Positions 32,075 through 43,096 are shown, counted from the first letter of the stretch. The stretch: 64,000 nucleotides of DNA from Astropecten irregularis (GCA_963971285.1 OZ020248.1:19923873-19987872), one strand, 5' to 3'. A program made the numbers and translations. The notes: generated from the letters alone by a model not told the origin.

Positions 32075-33571
32075 TTATAACTTGTCATCTGTCACCACGT
32101 TTCGTTTAAAATGTAATTTTCTCTTGATTTCTCTGTGAAATTTAGAATAGAATGTCATCTGTGGCCAGGCCGTAATTCTACCCCGTCGCACCACCTCCCG
32201 AAGAACTGCGTCCTGCTCGCTGTCCGTGGCGCTCACCATGGCTTGGAAGACTGCTCCTATCATGGCCGGGTAGCCAGCTTTGGGTCGCGGTTGTGTCAGC
32301 ATCTGCAGGACGTTTGCCCCGGACGCGGTTGACATTGTCGTCTGTCGCTGTGCGTGGAACGGGGCGCTGAACAAGTCTATGTTGAACTGTTCCTGACCTC
32401 TCCACTCCGAGACGACTCGCAGGAAGAACTCCGTCCACCTGAGCCCCAGTTCCTGCCGTCCTTCAGGGATCCTTGCGCAGGCCATAAATGTGACGTCCAT
32501 ATTGTTCAAAAACCAGTCCACGGGGCAGGGTTGTATGCCGAGTTGCCGGGCCGCCGACTTGGCCGTCTGTGCCGACCCGTGTACCATCATGTTGTGCGTT
32601 ACGTGCTCCATGTCCGCATCGACGGGCTGCAGGTTGGCGCTGTTTCCTATCGTTCCTCCAAGGGCTGCCTTGAGGGGGTTGTAGAGTAGCCGGTTTGTGC
32701 CGCCATCCAAGAAGTAGTCCAGATACGCCTTCGCGGCGAGCCGCTTTGCGATGCAGACGTCCTCGTTCTCTGCGACCTCCAGACATCTTAGTGCGCGCTG
32801 GATGTTCCCCAGATTGGTTGGACGCAACACGATCGTCTCCGTCTCCACCAAGAATTCGTTGATCTCCCTGGCCGGGAAGGTTGTCAAGTCGAGTGTGTTG
32901 ACAATGACCATCTCCACGCTGAACGTGTTGCGCTCGTGACGAAGGTAGTGGAGGGTTCCTCGCATCGCAGAGGCCCACATGTTGATCTTGGACTTGAGTT
33001 CGGAGTACACACCAAACCCGCCGGTCAAGATTCCCGCCAGGTCCGATCCCCTGAAGTTAGCTTGGCGCAGTTCAGGTTGGCGGGAGTGCATGAGCACCGG
33101 ATGATAGCCGCGGATCTCCTTGATGTTGTTGACCCTGAACTGTAGGCAGACTCTATCGATCAGTCCCTCCGGTGTTCTGCTTCTGTAAAGAGCCGACATT
33201 GACATCTTGTCCCCCATCGGGAAGAAGACGAGCGCCCCTCTCCTGGTGGTGCCGGGGTTGAGACATGGACGCGCCGTCTGATGCGTGAGGTTTGTGCCAA
33301 CGTGCAACACGGACTCTATCACATCCCGCAAGTCCAGACGACTCAAGAAATTTGCGTAGGCCCCCTTCTCCATCTTCATCCCGAAATCTACCAAGGCAAT
33401 CTGCGCGTACTGACCTTCATTTTCTTCAACCAATCTTCTTTGAAGCCATCTCCCAAAGCTTTCAGTGATGGCGCCGTCGACGCTGAGCGACAGAGCCTTT
33501 ACTTCTTTCACCTTTGCCGCTATCTCGTCCGCACTTCTCAGGTAGGAAACCCAAGCGTTGTCGGGCCCCAT
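32075..33571 (-). CDS. Unrecognised intronless GC-rich 498-aa frame
   Basis: One uninterrupted minus-strand frame from ATG (33,571) to stop (32,075). It is clearly GC-richer than its surroundings, with many codons ending in G or C. The product looks soluble and mixed alpha, with no signal peptide or clear membrane span. It has a basic tail (FHREIKRKLHFKRN) and no motif I can name: no polymerase, integrase, protease, helicase, zinc knuckle or collagen. Local phrases include VFFPMGDKMSMSALYRSRTP and LLYNPLKAALGGTIGNSANL. Its length, lack of introns and isolation from host-style exons would suit an endogenised viral structural gene, for example a nucleoprotein of a negative-strand RNA virus, or a gene of an unknown mobile element; this is only inference. 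If viral, it is a fossil whose main frame happens to look whole. Smaller frames on either strand in this interval are shadows. Confidence 0.6.
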   Translation of the reverse strand: MGPDNAWVSYLRSADEIAAKVKEVKALSLSVDGAITESFGRWLQRRLVEENEGQYAQIALVDFGMKMEKGAYANFLSRLDLRDVIESVLHVGTNLTHQTARPCLNPGTTRRGALVFFPMGDKMSMSALYRSRTPEGLIDRVCLQFRVNNIKEIRGYHPVLMHSRQPELRQANFRGSDLAGILTGGFGVYSELKSKINMWASAMRGTLHYLRHERNTFSVEMVIVNTLDLTTFPAREINEFLVETETIVLRPTNLGNIQRALRCLEVAENEDVCIAKRLAAKAYLDYFLDGGTNRLLYNPLKAALGGTIGNSANLQPVDADMEHVTHNMMVHGSAQTAKSAARQLGIQPCPVDWFLNNMDVTFMACARIPEGRQELGLRWTEFFLRVVSEWRGQEQFNIDLFSAPFHAQRQTTMSTASGANVLQMLTQPRPKAGYPAMIGAVFQAMVSATDSEQDAVLREVVRRGRITAWPQMTFYSKFHREIKRKLHFKRNVVTDDKL

Positions 33572-33890
33572 GATGGCCGAGTCGGTCCCCGCGATTTAAC
33601 AGAACAGCCTCGACACGAGCTGGATCAGCGTCAATGTGGTGACGATGTACACCCTGATCCCCGCCAGTTGCCCCCAGCCGACGAAAATTGCATCTTCGTA
33701 CTGGGGGGGGAAGACCCAGTTTGGCATTCTTGCCGTGAACTGCAGTGGACAAGAAAAACTTGTCCGTGGACATAGATCGCGTCAGACCGAAGTCCCCTAC
33801 GATTGCGATGCCGTCAACATCTTCTCTCACCTCGAAATCTTCTAGCGGGTCCATGTCAGTATGTGTGTAGTTCGGATTCTTCAAGTAGAA
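33572..33890 (-). other. Open stretch upstream of the 498-aa frame
   Basis: A GC-rich, acidic-starting open stretch (MKNPNYTHTDMDPLEDFEVR) lies just upstream of the long frame on the same strand and shares its composition. It probably belongs to the same inserted block. Whether it was a separate gene cannot be told from the sequence. Confidence as a functional gene is low. Confidence 0.35.
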
Positions 33891-33929
33891 TGACTAACTG
33901 ATGCCCTGAGGCAAAAATATTCCTCCCAT

Positions 33930-33963
33930 ATAGTCAGTGCACAAGGCTACGAGCGTGCACTGA
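33930..33963. repeat. Hairpin AGTCAGTGCA ... TGCACTGACT
   Basis: A 10-bp perfect stem with a 14-base loop, just beyond the GC-rich block that holds the 498-aa frame. It may mark an edge of the inserted segment. No role is shown. Confidence 0.5.
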
Positions 33964-34640
33964 CTTGTGCACCGGAGCGCAGCGTGTCCGTGACCATTCT
34001 TATTGTCAGTCTACCTCCAGCTCCAGGCATCTGCCTGTCTGGTCTTCACACGGTGTACGGGAGCGGGTGTCTTTGATTTGTTTATTGTGTAGAGGAGGCC
34101 CAAATCCCCTGCCCAACTTGGCTCCCAGTAATCCCATACGGGTCGTACACGTGCACAGAACAAAATCTGAAATAAATTTCCCAAATGTCCCAAACCCATG
34201 CCCGTGTAATAAGAATAAGAATTGAAAAGAAATGGGTTGCTGTGACTTACAGATGGTACTGGGGTAGCACATGGCTGTGACATCTCATCATTAGGGAACT
34301 GTTCTCCCTGCAACCTTTCCACCGTGAGTTCTTGGGCAGTATCTCAGCGTGTTATGCCTTGGTATTGTTGGTCTATGTTTTCTTGTGCCCGTTTCCCTTT
34401 GATGTTTCTTTTGGGGCTGCTGCAGTCTGCAAGTGTAATAATAAAAAGTCTCCATTGATTTTCAAGAGAATTTTATATTCTTTTATGCATTCCACACAGC
34501 AGATGTTTCTGATTTACTATAGATGTTGGAATTAAATTTATGTATGAATAGGTGGCAGTTACACTGTATTCTGGTTTTAGGAGTAGGAATATCGAGGGGC
34601 TTTGATGACCAAAGTGAAACTGAAACGATTTAAAACAAAA
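33964..34640 (-). other. Spacer with one possible exon
   Basis: On the minus strand at about 34,252-34,345 an open piece reads TAQELTVERLQGEQFPNDEM and SQPCATPVPS, and ends at a perfect donor (CCATCT/GTAAGT). It could be an exon of the host gene to which the nearby exons belong. The remainder shows no coding evidence. Confidence 0.35.
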
Positions 34641-34654
34641 TTCATACATCATCC

Positions 34655-35106
34655 TCCTCAGCATACCAGGTTTCCAAGTAAAGCCTCACTGGATGTGTTT
34701 TAATCTCTCTGAAGAAATCATCCAGAGTGAATTTCCCTGATGGAAAGAAAGACTTTATATTCTCCCCTCTAAAGGTTGTGACCGCTGCTTTGAGATTTGC
34801 CAGTTTGCAACTTCTTGGCTTGATTTCTCCCTTTAGGGAAAAAGTCAGTACAAAAGTGCCGATGAAGTGTGGCAGGGGAAGCATCACACTGGAAGTCCAA
34901 CTTCTTGATACCACCAACCCTGCTGGCAATAACCTGTCTAGCCGTTCTTTCAGGGGTTTTTTCACAGTGCTTCCAACTGCAGTATACGTGTACTCGCGTA
35001 GAGTTTTACTCTCTGTCTTACTGGGATGAGGTTTAGATTTTGTCTGGCTGAGCATTTCCTTCAGTTTCTGTACTGCTGGAAGTGATCTGGTATCTTCTGT
35101 TAAACC
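34655..35106 (-). pseudogene. FFPKG/RLYL-domain exon, copy 2
   Basis: The minus strand, after acceptor ATTGTAG (35,107), reads GLTEDTRSLPAVQKLKEMLS, VHVYCSWKHCEK, ARQVIASRVGGIKKL, FCTDFFPKGRNQAKKLQ and SGKFTLDDFFREIKTHPVRL with YL, then a donor-like GTATGA near 34,655. It is about 85-90% identical to 26,899-27,322 at DNA level by eye. Here one extra A after AAGTTGC (about 34,805) shifts the frame between KKLQ and the LANLKAAVTTF block. So each copy has a different single-base lesion. Confidence 0.55.
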
Positions 35107-35120
35107 TACAATATACATAT

Positions 35121-35250
35121 TCAGTTCTTTATGACATATCCCCCACTTGGTTTGGCTAGTACCCCGCCGCTGAAATTCGCCCCCACAAGTTCTGCCTCTG
35201 TGAAAAGTGCTCCCATCAACTTGAGCACAAGCGCCTGGCCACTCGACGAC
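35121..35250 (-). CDS. BEN-like domain exon fragment
   Basis: After an acceptor (TTTCTTCAG, 35,251) the minus strand reads SSGQALVLKLMGALFTEAEL and VGANFSGGVLAKPSGGYVIK, then Asn and a stop. L..LMG.LFT.EEL...N.SG is the opening of BEN domains in many invertebrate proteins; the usual closing LD...V..I part is absent, so the domain is incomplete. BEN domains bind DNA or protein in chromatin factors. The next exon starts at 35,106 on the same strand. Confidence 0.45.
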
Positions 35251-36088
35251 CTGAAGAAACACCCCTCATAGGCTTCCCGTTTCATATCAAGATGATGCTG
35301 ATCACTCCCAATGGTGACGAAGTACAGTAAAAGTTTGTTAACTCGAACCTCAGGGGAATGGACAAAAATTTTGAGGTATCCGAATTTCGAGTTAATGGAT
35401 TTCGCCGACTTGCGTACAGAAACATTGTTATTACACCCCTATATACACATACATTACAGTACACATGCCGCAAATCTCTCCGTGGTACTTATTTTGGAGT
35501 AGCATAAATCTCTCCATATATTTTACAGTTGCATTTTTGTTGTCTCAAATCATCATTAAACTAAGATTTTTTTTGCCTAAAAGTTTTATTTCTACTCAAA
35601 AATAAACCATAGTCGAATTTCTGTGTGGCGAGTTTTTCATGTCATTCGTTTCCGTGTGTTGTATACTTCCGCTGTAACAGTCTTGATCCAAGACGTACCT
35701 TAGTGGATCGATCGCTGTTCATAGTGCGCACTCACTCGACTGATTCAGACCATCAAAAAGATATATTGAGTTAAAACCCTAAGAAAAAAATAGTTCACTT
35801 TTCAATGACTTTAAATTCAGTCAGTTTCCCTTTGTGGTTAGTTCATGATTATAAAAAAATCCACAATGACAAACAAACAACTCATTATTCAGAAGGTATG
35901 CTTTCAATCATAACGGAAAAGAAATATCTTTCCCACCAAAAATTGCAAGCTCGATCCAAAAAGCATATTTATGATCAAAATGATGCATAATGACTGAATG
36001 GCAGTTGGACTGATCTATGGTCAAATTAGTTTCCTATACTAAAGCGGCACAAGCTCGAAGAAGTTCCTTCGCTGATCTCGTTCCTTGA
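35251..36088. other. No gene seen
   Basis: AT-rich DNA between the BEN-like exon and the FLYWCH gene. The plus-strand stretch at 35,805-35,990 is an unsupported open frame. Confidence 0.45.
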
Positions 36089-37126
36089 TCAAATTCCTCC
36101 CAGTGCTTCAAGATTCGTCCTTGAGTTGTCAGGTACTTCTTTTTCTGCCTCCTTCGCAGTTTCTTTTTCCGACACAAGCCTCACCTGCACGTCCACATAC
36201 TGCGCCTTCTCGTGTAGCTTAGCCTTGGCTTGACTCTTCAGCTGTGATGACAACTTGGCCATGGCCAGTTGGCCAGGTTGTCCGGGATGGCAGTGTTCTT
36301 TCCGGCCAGGGACGAACTTTAGTTGGCCGAACTGGTGGACGATTGCCCCACAGAACATCTGTGGGTTGCTTACCCCACACCTGATACAAATCAATAAAAA
36401 AAACGTAAATAAAAAAAAATAAATAAAATGTAAATGAAATGTTGACGATTTATGAAGAATGTAACCTTTTGGGGGCACAATGAGAAAATGTTAAATGAAC
36501 AATTAGGCTAAGTTGGCCGGGTTGTCCCGGATGGCAGTGGTCTTTCCAGCAGGGACCACTGACGCACGATCACCCTGCAGAACATTGCGTATCCCACACG
36601 GACACAAAATACTTTATATAATATTGACTGCATGCACTCTTTTCGCGGTGGAGGGGTGTATGAATATTATGGTCACTCGTTGAGTTAATCAATAAAGACA
36701 GAAAAAATATGCATTTATACGGTCTTCAAAATGCCTCATTCAGGTAATACCTGTAATTAGTATATGAAATTTCTTTATTGAGTAGTTATGAAGAATATAC
36801 CATTTATATTTTTCGACAGGATGAGAAATTGTTTAAGCATCAACATACCTCCAAGTAGTAGTCCCATACTTATTGGCACTATACTTCGTAGAGTAAAAAC
36901 CTCTACTATCTAACAGCCTCTGTCCTTGGCGCTGGGAAGAGGCGTCCACAATGGTGAATGTCACCTCGTCATTGCCGTTACCAGCAACATCGTCGTCGGT
37001 GACGGTGCTGTTCTGAATTGACTCTTCAGAAACTTCTACTACTGCTTCATACTCGATACCCTGGAGTTCTGGAGTATCCGCAACCGGAATGCGAGAACTC
37101 TTCGCTACCGGAGATCCAAGCTGCAT
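36089..37126 (-). CDS. FLYWCH-type zinc-finger protein, two exons, 189 aa
   Basis: Exon 1 runs 37,126-36,849 and exon 2 runs 36,380-36,089, with a 468-bp GT-AG intron (GTATGT donor, TTTGTATCAG acceptor). The two lengths sum to 570 nt, an exact reading frame including the stop. The junction falls inside the zinc finger and creates the W-R-C of the motif. Residues about 55-135 form the FLYWCH finger: FTIVDASSQRQGQRLLDSRG, FYSTKYSANKYGTTTWRC, then MFCGAIVHQF and KEHCHPG as the Cys/His ligands. The N-terminus is acidic and disordered. The C-terminus is a charged, coiled-coil-like stretch (SSQLKSQAKAKLHEKAQ) like that after FLYWCH in MULE-derived and host proteins. Likely a nuclear DNA- or protein-binding factor. 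A decayed second copy of exon 2 lies in the intron. The start ATG is the first in frame; upstream exons cannot be excluded. Confidence 0.7.
36505..36600 (-). pseudogene. Decayed duplicate of FLYWCH exon 2
   Basis: In the intron of the FLYWCH gene the minus strand repeats the exon-2 start (GTGTGGGATACGCAATGTTC against GTGTGGGGTAAGCAACCCAC) and later the CACTGCCATCCGGGACAACC block. A run of bases is missing between the CGGGATACGC and TGCTGGAAAG blocks, so the finger cannot be read in one frame, and the acceptor AG is lost (TGTCC/GTGTGG). Confidence 0.7.
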
Positions 37127-39444
37127 GTTGGCAAAATGAACAAGTTTGGTACATTATTTAGCAAACATTGCCAACACAAGGCTCGACTCAGGTCAGTTGC
37201 CCTTGGGTCAGTTTATATAATAATTAAAGTTGGAGAAGTGTTGAAAGTGCTTTAAAATTCTCCCGGGAGCCCTTAATCAGCACGCGTTGAGCCCACGGGA
37301 TCAGCCGTGAATCGCTGTGATACACGGCATGCATACACCGGTCGACCTGTCTCAGCGGACGGGACCATTTTTCAGCGCGCTCTTAAATTTTTTATTTTTC
37401 TTGTGGTCGGCCTCCTTCACTGCCCAGTTCATATCTCTTACAGCCCTTTTACTGACTTCATACCCGTCGTTTCACAGATTCACAGCCACCTCCTCCAATG
37501 CTTTGCTTTGCTCCTCTCCTTCGTGCATTCTTTACATTGGAATGGATTGATATACATTGTATTTCAACATTTAGACAGACCAAATGACAAATTATAGTTA
37601 ATTTACGTTAGTTCAAGTTGTCACCTTTAACACTAATACATGTACAATTCTATTTAACAATAGATATTATGTGCCATGTCAATAACCAATTCAAACACTA
37701 ACAAACATTGACCATGAGTTATGTATGGTGAAGGTTGTTGCATGATTTGTCCCTTGCATAGTGCATTGTTTTGTATCACACATTTATAGCAGTTACAATA
37801 CATGTGTATTCCCAGAGAAAGGCAGAATAAACATAACAAGAACATTTGATAAGCATTTTTCAGGCTGTCACCATATTCATACTATCATACATGAAGACAG
37901 TCCCATTCTACCTGGCCATGTTCTATTAAGTCTGGAGAAGGAATGGGCATAATAGGGCCCTGTTCAACTTGGTGCTTGTTTACTTGGCACTAATGGCAAA
38001 CTTTGATGATCTTCGCTACTGCCTTTTCTGTGACAGCAAAGTATGATTCATGAATCAGATGAAATGCAAACAAACACGTACTGGTTTACATACACAAATA
38101 CAAATACATAGACACATTTGCAAGAATCTTTAAAATACTTTAGCACTGCACAAGTCACTGAAGTCTTCTCCTCATCATCAGTGGATCTATCTTCCACTGA
38201 TTGGAATGATATATGATACATCTGCATGGAAGCACATGTCTCCTGTCAGAAGCAGACACCCCTGCCCTCTCTTTGTAAGCTGGTGGTAGGATGTCGTCCT
38301 TCATTTGACCCTGATAGATGATGTGTTTTCTCATTTGTAGCAGTGTCTTTTCTGCTTGGTGGAGGTGCTGGGCGCTGCTTTTGGTTTACATGGCATTTTG
38401 TTTGTTTCTTGATATCAGGCATCTGTTCTTGTATATAAGTTCCTTCATCTTATCATTTTTTTTTATCTTCTGATGAAGTTTTGTTTTCTTTTAATACATT
38501 TATCTCTTTTTAAGATCCCATATTTAGTTTTCCAATTCAAGATAGATCAAGATACTTTGCATCTTCCCTGCCTCTTGCCCTTGTGAGCTATTTCTCTATA
38601 CAGTACTGCTTCTCCTGTTTTGTAACCACACTTTGTGCAGTACATCACCTTGGATGTAGCTAAGCCTCATAGCTCTTCTGTCTTTGCCAATGGTTTTGGC
38701 TGACCATCACACTCATGATGTTTTTATCAGGGTACGCGGTCTGCGATCCCAGGGGGGTGGTTACAGTTATTCACCACCGGGGTAGAAGGATCACTCCCCC
38801 TTCAGGAAAGACACAGCTGGACATCAGTATCTTGGCAATTTTATTCCGGATATTACATGAGAAGTTTAACAAACCAATAAAATAACAACAACAACCCCTA
38901 AATTGGAAAAAACAAAAATAAGACAAAATGAAGTGTGAGTTCCAGATATGGATATAATGTGGATAAAGTGCCAATCAAAAATAATAATTTCGTTTTTTTT
39001 AAGTAGGGCTACTCTACTGGCGCTTACCCAACACTAGGGTTTTCCCATCTCCTCAGTGTGACCAAAAGGTTCACATCTAAAACTTCCACTCACTACCTGC
39101 ATAAGTAGGACACCACGAAGGCCACAATGAGTGTCCATAACAAGTTAAAATCAACAATCAATGCACTGCATATAAAATACACGCACTACCCATACACGAG
39201 GCCCGGTTGTCATGGCTACAAGACTCCATTTGCCGCAGTACACACACAACATATTGTCGTGTACGCGCACACAGTCATGCACAACGTAAAGTGCATGGCC
39301 AGTATGTAGAGTACTGTTTGTTCACAGTAATACCATTAAAGCACATGACAATAGAAAAACTTTCTCTATACAAAGAAAAGTTTCATGTAAAAATAACACG
39401 GAAATATCTGCGAGTACAGATTATTGTTGACGTCTTTATAACAG
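37127..39444. other. Upstream flank of the FLYWCH gene; no other gene seen
   Basis: 37,255-37,420 is locally CpG-richer and may hold a promoter. Open frames at 37,307-37,597 overlap each other and lack support. The stretch to 39,444 is AT-rich with no recognised coding or repeat feature. Confidence 0.4.
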
Positions 39445-40006
39445 TGTATGCCTTCTACACACCTTAATCTCAATGTCACTGACTTTCCGAGTGTACAAAT
39501 CAGTCATAGTAATAATGAAAAAGGAGATTATTTACCGGAGAAAATCCAGGTAAGTCTGCTCGATTCTGATTGTAACGGAGAAGAGGCCCGCAAAATGGGG
39601 CGCCCTCTGGGACTCGGCACTAACATTAAAATTAGCGTAATATAAAATAATGATAAAGCACTGGGGACGATTACGATTCCCCATATTTTTAATTGATGAT
39701 CAAGCACAGCTTGTGCACATAATTCTTCATTTTCCTCCTTTCCTACAATCCCAACCCAAACCACCATTTTGTAATCTGTAGAATGCAAGCTCAGTATTTT
39801 GACAGTACTATGTTTAGTGTGCAGGAAAGGTGTGATTCTGCTGATGTTCATACATACATGTAATATGTACTCAATTTGCATACATGTCTTTCTGAATGTT
39901 TCTATTATTATTATGTAGTCATTATACAGGAATTGACATCGTTTGTTCAGACACTGGGTAAATGATTGCAATGTCACTACTCAATGCCACAATGAAATAC
40001 CAGGTA
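39445..40006 (+). CDS. Possible plus-strand exons, unrecognised
   Basis: Two open stretches have good splice signals. 39,445-39,550 follows CTTTATAACAG, contains MPSTHLNLNVTDFPSVQISH and NEKGDYLPEKIQ, and ends at a perfect donor CAG/GTAAGT. About 39,930-40,004 follows ATTATACAG and ends at CCAG/GTAAGT. Which frame is used in the second is unclear. They would lie upstream of the terminal exon at 42,862. No family match. Confidence 0.25.
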
Positions 40007-42861
40007 AGTATCTTCACATCAGTGTGACAAGTGTTCACCAGTGTTATGGTTTACATCCTCAGATCTTACACTTCTGCTTTCAACCACATTAAGACATTAC
40101 AATGTAGTAAAGATGCTATTTTACAGGATTTTATTTCAACTTTGGCAAATTTAAACACATGCACACACACCACATATCAAGTAGATTGTGGATTAATCCA
40201 TGTGCTTTTAAATTAAAGATGGAGAAGAACGATTTGGAAAAAAATGAAACAAATACAACTCCTCGTTTATAAGACATATAAGAACCTTCTCATAATATAC
40301 AATTGGGCTGCTGTTTTTTCATTATTTAGTAATATTGGAAATAAAATTTGATAGTAATTGTCAATTCTTTGGACTATTTACCCAAACTGGCCGTGGGTGG
40401 CGCTATTTAAATTCATGTCAATGTGTGACGTAGTGGAGGGGATACGGTCCACGAACGAATCCCCTCGGTGCGCGGGAGTTGAATGGGATTTCCAATGAGT
40501 TTTGTGTACATGCGGTCTTTGTATGCTAAAACTGTCCGAATCACTGCCCGAATGATCATTAATATCCGATTGGTACATTGATTCTTCATCGATGCTATAT
40601 TCCTACCAAGGACGGTCGCCATATGTATCATTTTCAACCATTTTACCTTCGAAATGATTGGAGTGCATGTATTGCGTGTGGGTATGTAATATGCAACACA
40701 CTGAATATAAATATTCATAAGGAAAGCGAATCCCCTCTTCTACGTCACCAACTTGAGGAAAACATGAATATTCATGATATGTAAATGAACCAAAAACGGG
40801 CAAAGTCGAGAGAAAATTTATCATTCTTGGCGAATCAAGAAACTTCAAAAAGTGAGGGTTTATTATATGTTTACCTTAATTGGAGCTAGGTGAACACAAT
40901 TTTATGTGAACATCTTATTTTTCGAAATCGTTGGAGCCCAGCTTTAAGCAGTGCTTTTTCAGTTTTCGTTTTTAAAACAGAACATTTATTTAGAGATAGT
41001 TGGTGTTAGCACCTGAACCCTGGAATGACCCAACTTCAGGGTGTCACTGGGGCTTCAAACCTCAGCTGACGGTTCAGGTTATGACCCATACTCAGTTCAT
41101 ATTCAGCTAATGAATATTGGTTTATATTTGAATCAATTGCATATTTGTATTTTATCCTGGATTATTTTTTAACAAGTCTAGAGATGTAACAATTTGTTTG
41201 CATTTTTGCGATGTTTCCATAAGAACTCTGCAAACTTATAATGATGTACTTTGATAGATGATTCAGTTTTCTGGGTTGTGCAGATTGTAAAACAAATTAT
41301 TAGATTGATTGAGTGTACAATGTACATGCATTCTTTAGCAGCTGTTTACTACACTGCTGATGTTATGACATTTGTAATGATACAGCAGCCCAAACATGCA
41401 AATTACATGTAATGTTCCACGGCCACTGCAAAATGCTCCACACTGCTGAAATTCCTGAGAATCTTCTCCAGAGCTCTTGGAAAGATCAACATGCAGCTTG
41501 AATGTTAAGCAAGAGACACCTTGAACACAGTATCAGAACTGTCTTTGCCTGAAGAATTGATGTATGAATCAACATGTACAGTTATGACAACTGACATCCA
41601 ACATGAGTGGAACAAACATCCTCAGCCTGCACCCTCATCATCATCACTTTCACTCTCTTCAAGACAGCAGTGAATCTGTGCCAGGCACTGAGCTTGTGAT
41701 GTGTTTCTTCTCATCAGTCAGAGATCTGCCAAGATATCAGATTTCAACAATGTCACTGATTCTCTTCAAGACTGGTACAAGTGCCTAACTAACATCCTGA
41801 TGAAGAAGACACAACTGTGCTGCATGGGTAAAGGTGTATGAGTCCTGAAAATCCATTGAGATTATTGAGATGAAGTGAACACACCAGTGTTATCATTGAA
41901 CTTCACTACATTGCAGAAGCTGTACAGACACACAGTACAGCCAACCAGTAGGAGAGTGATACTGCTACCATGCAGCATTCATTGATAAATGACATGCAGT
42001 GAAACATCCTGATGAATGATACATGTGAAAAGCCATCAGTGTGTACAGAACTACAGAGATATTCATGGTATCCCCAACAACAACTTGTGGACTTGAGCAG
42101 TGAGCATCAACAGTGGAGTGGAGCATATGGCAATTCATTCTGTCAACCATTTCCTTTTGAGTTATGTTGCTACAGGTCCACTTTGATCTGCACATTCCTT
42201 CTTTTACAGTTAATGGAAACAAAGATAGTAAAATATTAAGCAAAATGTGATCCCATGCAACATTAAGGGAATTGCATAAGAAATAAGTATTGTATGAAGT
42301 CCTGTCACACATAATATGTAACATTCATTCATTTACTGAACTGCAGGAGGTGCTCACATATTAGAACAAACTGAAGAAATCTGTGAAACTCTGATGAGAA
42401 TTCTCATGTTGAAGTTATTTTTTATATTTCATTGATTTGTATTGAATTCTATGAGCATCCCAACAGCACATGAATGACAAACTGTTATGAAATACAGTTG
42501 TTAGATGTTACAAATTAAGGACTAGCCATTACTTGTTAGACACTTTAATGTAGTTGAAAGCAGAAGTGTTGTTGTATTTTTCTCTTTCCGAGTCATACAT
42601 GTATCTTGGTTATTGTTCTTGCGTGTTTGTTGCAGCACAAAATGTGAAGTTGAAGTGACATTGCATGATTTTGCTCAGAGCTGTCAAGAAACTGTGATTA
42701 TTAAACATTTTGTCAATTGACAAGTTTGTAATAGCTTTTGAAATGGTATGATCTGCATATCTTAAAAATACTCCATGGTATTGTCAAATGCTGAGCTTTC
42801 ATGACAACTTCACCCCTGGTCCCTGTAGATTTGCTCTCTTTTCTCTCTGTTTTTCTTTTAG
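40007..42861. other. No gene seen; probable intron or spacer
   Basis: No coding sequence is supported. 40,370-40,600 has minus-strand open frames with CpG-bearing sequence but no family signal. 41,400-42,300 is poor in CpG and without repeats. The sequence would fit an intron of a plus-strand gene. Confidence 0.35.
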
Positions 42862-42951
42862 AATTTCAAACAGAAGATTCCTGTTGATCTTGAAAGATTG
42901 CTAGAAATCCTCCCACAACATCTTGGTCACAGAGTCAAAGATCCATGACAT
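42862..42951 (+). CDS. Probable terminal exon of a plus-strand gene
   Basis: A very strong acceptor (CTCTGTTTTTCTTTTAG) precedes an open stretch reading NFKQKIPVDLERLLEILPQH, then LGHRVKDP and a TGA at about 42,949-42,951. The following 145 bp, and the start of duplication copy B, would be its 3' flank. No family recognised. If the duplication is real, a twin of this exon should lie about 150-240 bp left of the window start. Confidence 0.35.
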
Positions 42952-43096
42952 CACTCTGTAGTGTATGTTTTTGGCAGCTGACCTCTTTTATGTCAATTGC
43001 CTCTCTCATGTAATTTGGGCTTGTTTTCCATTCTCCTATCAATTTCTTTCATTCTTAAGGCACTCTACATCCATGTCTCTCTGTAAATTGACACCT

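Noticed and set aside
32463-32978. 171-aa frame on the same strand as the 498-aa frame
   Set aside because: GC-rich third positions open alternative frames; it is a shadow with Arg/Gly/His-rich composition.
39930-39965. Similarity of an ELTSFVQTL reading to heat-shock factor binding protein 1
   Set aside because: Only nine residues, followed at once by a stop; too short to separate from chance.
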